From SURF-21 sp964529285 (GTDB taxonomy: Bacteria; Actinomycetota; Geothermincolia; Geothermincolales; RBG-13-55-18), in contig CAZGWK010000002.1 of the NCBI GenBank assembly GCA_964529285.1, forward strand, positions 99,328 through 163,327: a stretch of DNA of 64,000 nt. Reading direction: 5' to 3'. The first letter of the stretch is position 1; each line of letters opens with the position of its first letter. Positions 59,063 through 64,000 of the stretch are shown one piece after another. The notes below the pieces were generated by a model. It was given only the letters and a program-made list of their open reading frames with translations, was not told where the DNA came from and made no database searches. A program made the translations under genes and the position numbers.

Positions 59063-60238
59063 CTATTCTTCCTCGAGGACCTTCGCCGTCTCCTCCGGCC
59101 GGTTGAGGTAACCCAGGAAGACCGTATCGCCCTTTATGGCTATCTCGCCGATCTCCCCCCTTGGGACCTCGTCGCGGTTTCCGTCAACCACCTTTACCTC
59201 TATGCCTGCAAGCGGGAGCCCGATGGTGTGCAGTTTGTGTTCCTCGCTGTCTTCCAGCATGGTGGTGGTCACGTTGCCCATGGTGGACTCCGTGAGCCCG
59301 TAACCGATGACCGTCTCCGCTCCCATCTTCTCCTTCACATCTCTCAGTATCTCCGGCGGGCAGGGCCCTGCGCCCATGAACAGGAAACGTAGCGAGGAGA
59401 GGTCGTATTCCTCGAAGCCCGGCGTGAACATGAGGATAGCTGCCATGGCCGCAACGCCGCCCAGCACGGTTATGCCTTCCTCGTGGATATAGCGCAGCAC
59501 CTCCGCGGGGCTGAAATCGTCGAGTACCATGGTCGCCTTGACCGCGGCGCAGCCCGCAACTCCGCCGATGGCGCCCGCGGAATGGAAGAGGGGGAAGAAC
59601 ACCCCCACGACGTCGTTCTCGTCCACGTCCAACCTGCTCAACCAGGCATCCAGGTTAAACTTGATGTTGCGGGCGCTGATCATGGCTCCCTTGGGAACCC
59701 CGGTCGTCCCCGAGGTGTAGATGATGACCGCGCTGCGGCCGTCGTCGCCCGACTCCTGGCGTTGCCTCGCTTCCTTCACGTCCGCGCTCCGCCCCTTTTC
59801 CCGCAACCCCTCCCAGGCGTGGTGCGGGAACAGATCCGTATCGCCCAGGGTCACCACCTCGCGGATAAACGACCTTTGCCGGATAGGCTCCGCGAGCATG
59901 GCGGCGAAGTCGGTGTCCCTGAACTGCGGGCTCATGAGCATGAAATCCGGCTTGGAATCGTCGAGCAGGTACTCCAGTTCACGCGCCTGCAACCGCGAAT
60001 TGAGCAGCACGGCTTCTCCCCCCGCCATTATAATTGCGTGAAAGGCGAAGGCGTGTTCGGGCACCGTCGGCATGAGCAGGCCTACCCGCTCTCCCGGCTC
60101 CAGGCCCAGGGCGATGAGCCCCCGCGCCAGCAGGTCTACCTCCTTGAGATATTGTGCATAGTTAATGCGCCGTTCGCGGTGAACGATGGCCGTCTTGTCC
60201 GCATACAGAGACGCCGCCTTATCGACGAGATCCCACAT
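59063..60238 (-). CDS. C-terminally truncated acyl-CoA ligase
   Basis: This 391-residue protein of the ANL superfamily has a complete N-terminal domain with the P-loop VIIYTSGTTGVPKGAMIS and TVIGYGLTESTMGNV. It stops at NRPEETAKVLEEE, just where family members continue with GWxxTGD. The hinge, the A8 region and the catalytic lysine (about 110 residues) are therefore missing, so full adenylation-thioesterification is unlikely. It may be a recent pseudogene or a partner protein. The stop lies 20 bp before the next gene, with no visible remainder in another frame. ATG 60238 follows GAGGGGG. Confidence 0.8.
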   Translation of the reverse strand: MWDLVDKAASLYADKTAIVHRERRINYAQYLKEVDLLARGLIALGLEPGERVGLLMPTVPEHAFAFHAIIMAGGEAVLLNSRLQARELEYLLDDSKPDFMLMSPQFRDTDFAAMLAEPIRQRSFIREVVTLGDTDLFPHHAWEGLREKGRSADVKEARQRQESGDDGRSAVIIYTSGTTGVPKGAMISARNIKFNLDAWLSRLDVDENDVVGVFFPLFHSAGAIGGVAGCAAVKATMVLDDFSPAEVLRYIHEEGITVLGGVAAMAAILMFTPGFEEYDLSSLRFLFMGAGPCPPEILRDVKEKMGAETVIGYGLTESTMGNVTTTMLEDSEEHKLHTIGLPLAGIEVKVVDGNRDEVPRGEIGEIAIKGDTVFLGYLNRPEETAKVLEEE

Positions 60239-60331
60239 GGGAAGCACCCCCTCGCATCAGCTGACCAGCTTCTGTTGTGAAAGGGGGCCGAGTTCCCTCA
60301 GCCCCCTCGTCCGCATCGCAGGTTTGCGGCG

Positions 60332-60958
60332 CTACTTCTTCGCCGCTTTCTTAGCCGGCTTTTTCGCCACCGCTTTCTTAGCCGGCTTCTTGGCGGGCTT
60401 CTTCGCCGCCGCTTTCTTAGCCGGCTTTTTCGCCACCGCTTTCTTAGCCGGCTCTTCCTTGATGACCTCGAAGTACTTCACATCGTGGATGCTACCGGTG
60501 CGTTTCTCGTTCCACACGGCGCGCATTCTCATTCCGACCTTAAGGTCCTTCTCGTCGGTCTCGTTGCATAGATGCATCATGCGCGTATCCGCCCCGTCCA
60601 GGGTCACCCAGATGGACGTGAAGGGCACCTGCTTCATGGCGCCGTTGTTGGGGTCGATGTAGGGAAAACGGACGATGGTGAAGCCCTCCAGGGTACCCTC
60701 ATCGCCTAACTCGACCCATTCGTTCATCTCCACGAAGCACTTACCGCAGTTCACGCGCGGGGGATTGTAAACCGTGCCGCATTCCGGGCACTTGACCCCC
60801 ATGAAGCGCTTGTTTTTCCGCAGCTCGTTGAGGTACTTGCTCCAGTAATATCCCAGATGCCAGTGGAAGTCGTACTCCAGGTGCCCTGACTCGTGGGTGA
60901 GGAGCTCGTAGCCCTCTGGTGTGTGCGTCGTCTTGCGCTTGTCTTTATATATTCCCAT
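60332..60958 (-). CDS. DUF35 OB-fold/zinc-ribbon protein with a histone-H1-like tail
   Basis: In this 208-residue protein, the N-terminal helical part (about 20-50) is followed by a rubredoxin-like zinc ribbon (CPECG ... CGKC, about 58-77) and an OB-fold (about 80-165; EGFTIVRFPYIDPNNG). DUF35 proteins pair with thiolase-fold enzymes, as in BbsA-BbsB and the steroid aldolase ChsH2-Ltp2. Residues about 170-208 are a tail of PAKK and AVAKK repeats with 18 lysines in 39 residues, like bacterial histone-H1 homologues. The tail could bind nucleic acid, CoA or polyphosphate. ATG 60958 follows GGAGGTGACATTC. Confidence 0.85.
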   Translation of the reverse strand: MGIYKDKRKTTHTPEGYELLTHESGHLEYDFHWHLGYYWSKYLNELRKNKRFMGVKCPECGTVYNPPRVNCGKCFVEMNEWVELGDEGTLEGFTIVRFPYIDPNNGAMKQVPFTSIWVTLDGADTRMMHLCNETDEKDLKVGMRMRAVWNEKRTGSIHDVKYFEVIKEEPAKKAVAKKPAKKAAAKKPAKKPAKKAVAKKPAKKAAKK

Positions 60959-60979
60959 GAATGTCACCTCCTCCTCGCC

Positions 60980-62134
60980 TCAGGGCAGGTCCGCGCCCAG
61001 GATCATCAGGTCCGTCCAGCTGCAGCCGCCGAAACCCGTGCACAGGGCTCTCTTCACGCCCTTTACCTGGCGCTCGCCGGCCCTTCCCATGACCTGCCAG
61101 GCCGCCTCGCCTACGCGGATGAGGGCGGTGGCGCCGATGGGGTTGGTGGAGATGACCCCGCCTGAGGGGTTGATGGGCAGCTGCCCGTCCATCTCGAAGG
61201 TGCCCTTGCGGATGAGCTTCGGAGCTCCCCCGTGTTCGCAGAACCACAGGGAGTCCATCCACTTCACGCCGCAGGTGGAGCAGGGGAGATATAGCTCCGC
61301 CACGTCGAAGTCCTTGAGCGGGTTGGTGATGCCCGCCAGCTTGTAGGCGGCCGCCGAGGCCCGCTCCAGGGTGGGCATGAACTTCCACTCCAGGTCGCCG
61401 AAGTGGGTGTAATCGTGGCGCACTACCGAGCAGTGCACCCATGCCGGCTTGGGGCAGAGCTTCTTGGCTTTCTCCTCGTTGGCGAAGATCACCGCGCACG
61501 AGCCGTCGGAACGGGGGCACATGTCGAGGAACTTCACCGGGTAGGAAAGCATGGGCGAGTTCATCACGTCTTCCACGGTCACCTGCTGGCGCGAGTGAGC
61601 GTAGGGGTTGTTGAGGGCATTGTTGCGGGCGCGGGCGGCCACCCTTGCGGCGTCCTCCTCCGTGGCCCCGTAGGCCTTCATGTACATGGAGTACTCCGTG
61701 GCCAGGGGTCCGATGGCCCCCGCGAAGGGGTCCCTCTCCAGCGTAGGGTTGGCGCAGGTGGCGATGGCCGCCTGCGTGTCGGACTCGGAGTTCTTCTCCC
61801 AGCCCACGGCCAGGACAACGTCGAAGAGGCCGCTGGCCACGTGATAGTAGCCGCATGCGCCCACGGTGGTACCGGTGGTGCCGCCAGTGGTCACCTTGAA
61901 CACCGGCTTCATCACGGCCCCCAGGCCGTCAACGGCCCACATATCGACGTAGTTGATGTTCTCGAAGTGGTCCATGTTGCCGACGACGATGGCGTCGATG
62001 TCGGCCATGGTCAGTTGCGCGTCGTCCAGGGCCCGGGTGACGGCCTCGGCGATGAGCTCGGTGCCCGAGACGTCCAGGCGCTTGGCGGCGTGGTGGGTCT
62101 GGCCTACTCCTATGATTCCTACTCGTTTACCCAT
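60980..62134 (-). CDS. Thiolase-fold acyl-CoA enzyme (SCP2/Ltp2-like) 1
   Basis: This 384-residue protein of the thiolase superfamily begins KRVGIIGVGQTHHAAKRLDV. At the position of the nucleophile motif CxSG it reads TTGGTTGTT (residues 82-90), so the cysteine appears replaced. The GHPxGA histidine motif appears as STNPIGAT. These changes also occur in the aldolase-like members paired with DUF35 proteins. It lies 21 bp from the H1-tailed DUF35 gene, its likely partner, and 14 bp from a second thiolase-fold gene. A thiolytic or retro-aldol step in acyl-CoA breakdown is likely. Confidence 0.85.
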   Translation of the reverse strand: MGKRVGIIGVGQTHHAAKRLDVSGTELIAEAVTRALDDAQLTMADIDAIVVGNMDHFENINYVDMWAVDGLGAVMKPVFKVTTGGTTGTTVGACGYYHVASGLFDVVLAVGWEKNSESDTQAAIATCANPTLERDPFAGAIGPLATEYSMYMKAYGATEEDAARVAARARNNALNNPYAHSRQQVTVEDVMNSPMLSYPVKFLDMCPRSDGSCAVIFANEEKAKKLCPKPAWVHCSVVRHDYTHFGDLEWKFMPTLERASAAAYKLAGITNPLKDFDVAELYLPCSTCGVKWMDSLWFCEHGGAPKLIRKGTFEMDGQLPINPSGGVISTNPIGATALIRVGEAAWQVMGRAGERQVKGVKRALCTGFGGCSWTDLMILGADLP

Positions 62135-62148
62135 TTCACGTCACCTCC

Positions 62149-63291
62149 TTATTTCCCCAGGACCCATACACAGTGGGACTGGCCGCACATGCCGTTTACG
62201 CCGTGTACCAGCGCGGTCTCGACGCCTCTAAGCTGGTGTTTCTTGGCTTCTCCCCGCAGCTGTTGGGCGGCCTCGGCCAGTTCGTAGAGGCCGGCCGACT
62301 GTACCGGGTTGGCCGAGAGGCGGCCGCCTGATGCATTGACCGGCAGCTTGCCGTCGGCATCGAACCAGCCACGCTCGAGGTATTCGCAGGCCATGCCGTC
62401 GTCGCAGATGCCCAGGCCCTCGAGCCACAGGGGCTCCATATATGAGAAGGCGTCGTAGATCTCTGCGAAATCGATCTCTTTGGCCGGATCGCTGATCCCG
62501 GCCATGTTATAGGCGGTCTTGGCGGCCTTTTTAAGGGCGCGGGTATCCGCCAGGTCACGGTCCCCGAGACGGAAGGCGTCGGAACAGTGACCGACTCCCT
62601 TCAGCCACACGCGCTTTCTGCTGGTCGTGAGCTTCTTGGCCTCACGCTCCGCTGCCAGTATCAGCGTACAGGCTCCGTCGGTCACCGGAGAGCAGTCCAG
62701 GAGCTTGAGGGGATCGGCTATCTTGCGCGAGTTCATCACGTCGTCCACGGTTATCTCCATGGGCTTGAGCGCAATGGGGTTGCGCATGGCGTTGCCGTGG
62801 TTCTTCACCGACACCAGGGCGAACTGCTCCTCCAGCAGGCCGTACTTCTCCATGTACCTGCGTGCCTGCAGGGCCGCCGAGGAGACGGAGTCGAGCCCGA
62901 GCCTTCTCTCCACCAGGGGGTCGAAGGCGCAGTTGGTGATGCCGTTCATGCTGCTCTCGGTGCCCTTGTGGTGGGCGCACACTACGGTGACGCCGAAGCT
63001 GCCGGAGAGGATACGCATCATGCCGTAGAGGGCCGCGAAGGTGCCGTCCCCCTCCACGGTGGTTATATCATTGCCGTATCCATCCGCTGCGTCGGCGACG
63101 GCCATGCAGGAGATGGTACGGCCGTCCCAGAAGTCACTCGATGCGGTGACCACGTTGTCCACGTCGTCCTTGGAGATCCCCGCGTCAGCGAGGGCCTTGG
63201 TCGTGGACTCGAAGACCATCTCGGCGAAGGTAAGGGGGCTGTTGCTCCCGTACTTCGTATATCCTATTCCTATGATCGCTACTCGTTCCAT
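62149..63291 (-). CDS. Thiolase-fold acyl-CoA enzyme (SCP2/Ltp2-like) 2
   Basis: This 380-residue protein of the thiolase superfamily begins ERVAIIGIGYTKYGSNSP. The nucleophile region reads TTVEGDGTFAALYG (residues 78-90) with no cysteine, and the His motif reads SANPVQSAG. The C-terminal HGVNGMCGQSHCVWVL carries two cysteines. As with gene 1, the usual thiolase residues seem exchanged, so it may be a partner subunit or a lyase. It lies 18 bp after a DUF35 gene, giving DUF35-thiolase, thiolase-DUF35 order. ATG 63291 follows GGGGTGAG. Confidence 0.85.
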   Translation of the reverse strand: MERVAIIGIGYTKYGSNSPLTFAEMVFESTTKALADAGISKDDVDNVVTASSDFWDGRTISCMAVADAADGYGNDITTVEGDGTFAALYGMMRILSGSFGVTVVCAHHKGTESSMNGITNCAFDPLVERRLGLDSVSSAALQARRYMEKYGLLEEQFALVSVKNHGNAMRNPIALKPMEITVDDVMNSRKIADPLKLLDCSPVTDGACTLILAAEREAKKLTTSRKRVWLKGVGHCSDAFRLGDRDLADTRALKKAAKTAYNMAGISDPAKEIDFAEIYDAFSYMEPLWLEGLGICDDGMACEYLERGWFDADGKLPVNASGGRLSANPVQSAGLYELAEAAQQLRGEAKKHQLRGVETALVHGVNGMCGQSHCVWVLGK

Positions 63292-63309
63292 ATATCTCAC
63301 CCCGCTTCC

Positions 63310-63774
63310 CTATGTTATGGGACGGAAGTGCTTGATATCGAGGAGATTGCCCTCGCGCTCGCCCTCGAACACAGCTTCCACTCGCATTCCGACCTTGACT
63401 TCCTCGGGGTCCACATCGCCTATGAAGTGGACCAGGCCGGTGTCGGCACCGTCCATCATGATGACTCCGTAGGCAAAGGGGGCCTTGCGGGGGTGGAGAA
63501 CCGGCTCCTCGTAGCGCACCACCGTATAGGTCTCGACGGTACCCGTGCCCGGCAGCTCCATCCAGTCGTGAAGATCCTCATAACAGTCGATGCACTTGAT
63601 CTTGGGCGGCACGAAGACCTTCCCGCAGCTGGGGCAACGGTTGGCCCAGATCTTGGCGTTGTCCCGCAGCTCGCAGTAGAAGCGGCTCAAAGTGCTCCCC
63701 ACCGTCCAGGAGTAGGGAACGCTTATCTTGCCCTCGTCTACCAGGATCTCTACATCGTCCTTCCAGTTAGGCAA
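63310..63774 (-). CDS. DUF35 OB-fold/zinc-ribbon protein, first gene of the acyl-CoA operon
   Basis: In this 154-residue protein an N-terminal helix precedes a zinc ribbon (CPSCGKVFVPPKIKCIDC, about 47-64) and an OB-fold (about 70-150; VETYTVVRYEEPV, VKVGMRVEAVFEGEREG). Proteins of this class act as acyl-CoA-binding or scaffolding partners of thiolase-fold enzymes. The start is TTG 63774, a few bases after GGAGGTGAGG. It is upstream of six further genes with mostly short spacing, so it leads the operon. It lacks the lysine-rich tail of its paralogue at 60332. Confidence 0.9.
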   Translation of the reverse strand: MPNWKDDVEILVDEGKISVPYSWTVGSTLSRFYCELRDNAKIWANRCPSCGKVFVPPKIKCIDCYEDLHDWMELPGTGTVETYTVVRYEEPVLHPRKAPFAYGVIMMDGADTGLVHFIGDVDPEEVKVGMRVEAVFEGEREGNLLDIKHFRPIT

Positions 63775-64000
63775 CTACCTCACCTCCCTTTATAAAACCA
63801 TGCTGCCATTGAAGTGCGTTCATGACTTTCTCATCCACCACCTCCTCGCGAGGCCGAAAAGCTCAAAAGGACTTGAGTTGTCAACGCGTTGATACGCGAT
63901 GGGATCGCGATTGGACTTTTTCGACAACTATCAGCACGACACAGCTTTGTATTAAGCAAGCGTTAATATTCTATAACTTTTGGGATTGCGCGTCACCTTC
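63775..64000 (-). promoter_or_regulatory. Probable promoter/operator region of the acyl-CoA operon
   Basis: This 226-bp AT-richer stretch is upstream of the operon at the window edge. It contains a perfect 12-bp palindrome, TCAACGCGTTGA (63881-63892), and the palindrome ATCGCGAT near 63904, candidates for a TetR- or GntR-type operator. No gene is seen. Confidence 0.4.

Overview
The window is high-GC DNA, probably from an anaerobic Gram-positive of the Actinomycetota (a Geothermincolia-like lineage is my best guess, by inference only). Pointers are a GlnR-type orphan regulator, a giant surface protein with an LPxTG-type sorting signal, a rubredoxin/flavodiiron pair, corrinoid methyltransferase parts, a MeaB GTPase and a 2-hydroxyacyl-CoA dehydratase remnant. 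A run of 100 Ns at 52162-52261 shows that this is a scaffolded, probably metagenomic, assembly. I found no phage, CRISPR, transposase or defence genes.

Region 1 (1-12.7 kb) is a nitrogen-assimilation island. An NrpR-like repressor runs leftward off the window edge. Divergent from it is a split glutamate synthase: an Fe-S protein, an FAD oxidoreductase, a glutaminase subunit, a ferredoxin-FMN synthase subunit and a GXGXG subunit. A GlnR-like regulator, amt, glnK, glnA and glutamine-dependent nadE follow. The amt and glnA promoters carry matching arrays of 5-base half-sites at 11-bp steps, each ending exactly 10 bp before a -10 element. These are probable binding sites of the GlnR-like protein and are the strongest new regulatory signal here. 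A second, divergent glutamine synthetase lies at 37.8 kb.

Region 2 (12.8-20.8 kb) holds small accessory genes: lipoproteins, a 100-residue internally deleted dehydratase-like protein, rubredoxin plus flavodiiron protein, a winged-helix ferredoxin, a GIY-YIG protein, tRNA-Ala(CGC) and a metallophosphoesterase. Region 3 (21-31 kb) is one 3352-codon gene for a DUF11-repeat wall-anchored protein. Region 4 (31.4-41.3 kb) has a hybrid histidine kinase with two response regulators, YchF, the second GlnA and MeaB. Region 5 (41.4-52.1 kb) has DUF192, FdhD-MobA, a penicillin-acylase-like enzyme next to a UroD/corrinoid fusion, a GDT1 transporter, a hydrolase, a triple chagasin-like lipoprotein and an acyl-CoA ligase.

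Region 6 (52.4-63.8 kb, minus strand) begins at its upstream end with an acyl-CoA catabolism operon: DUF35, thiolase-fold, thiolase-fold, DUF35 with a histone-H1-like tail, truncated ligase, hydroxyacyl-CoA dehydrogenase and ligase. A GIDE-like membrane protein and a corrinoid protein/UroD methyltransferase pair follow. Intergenic inverted repeats with GGGGTCAG ends occur throughout, and one such repeat flanks both sides of the assembly gap.
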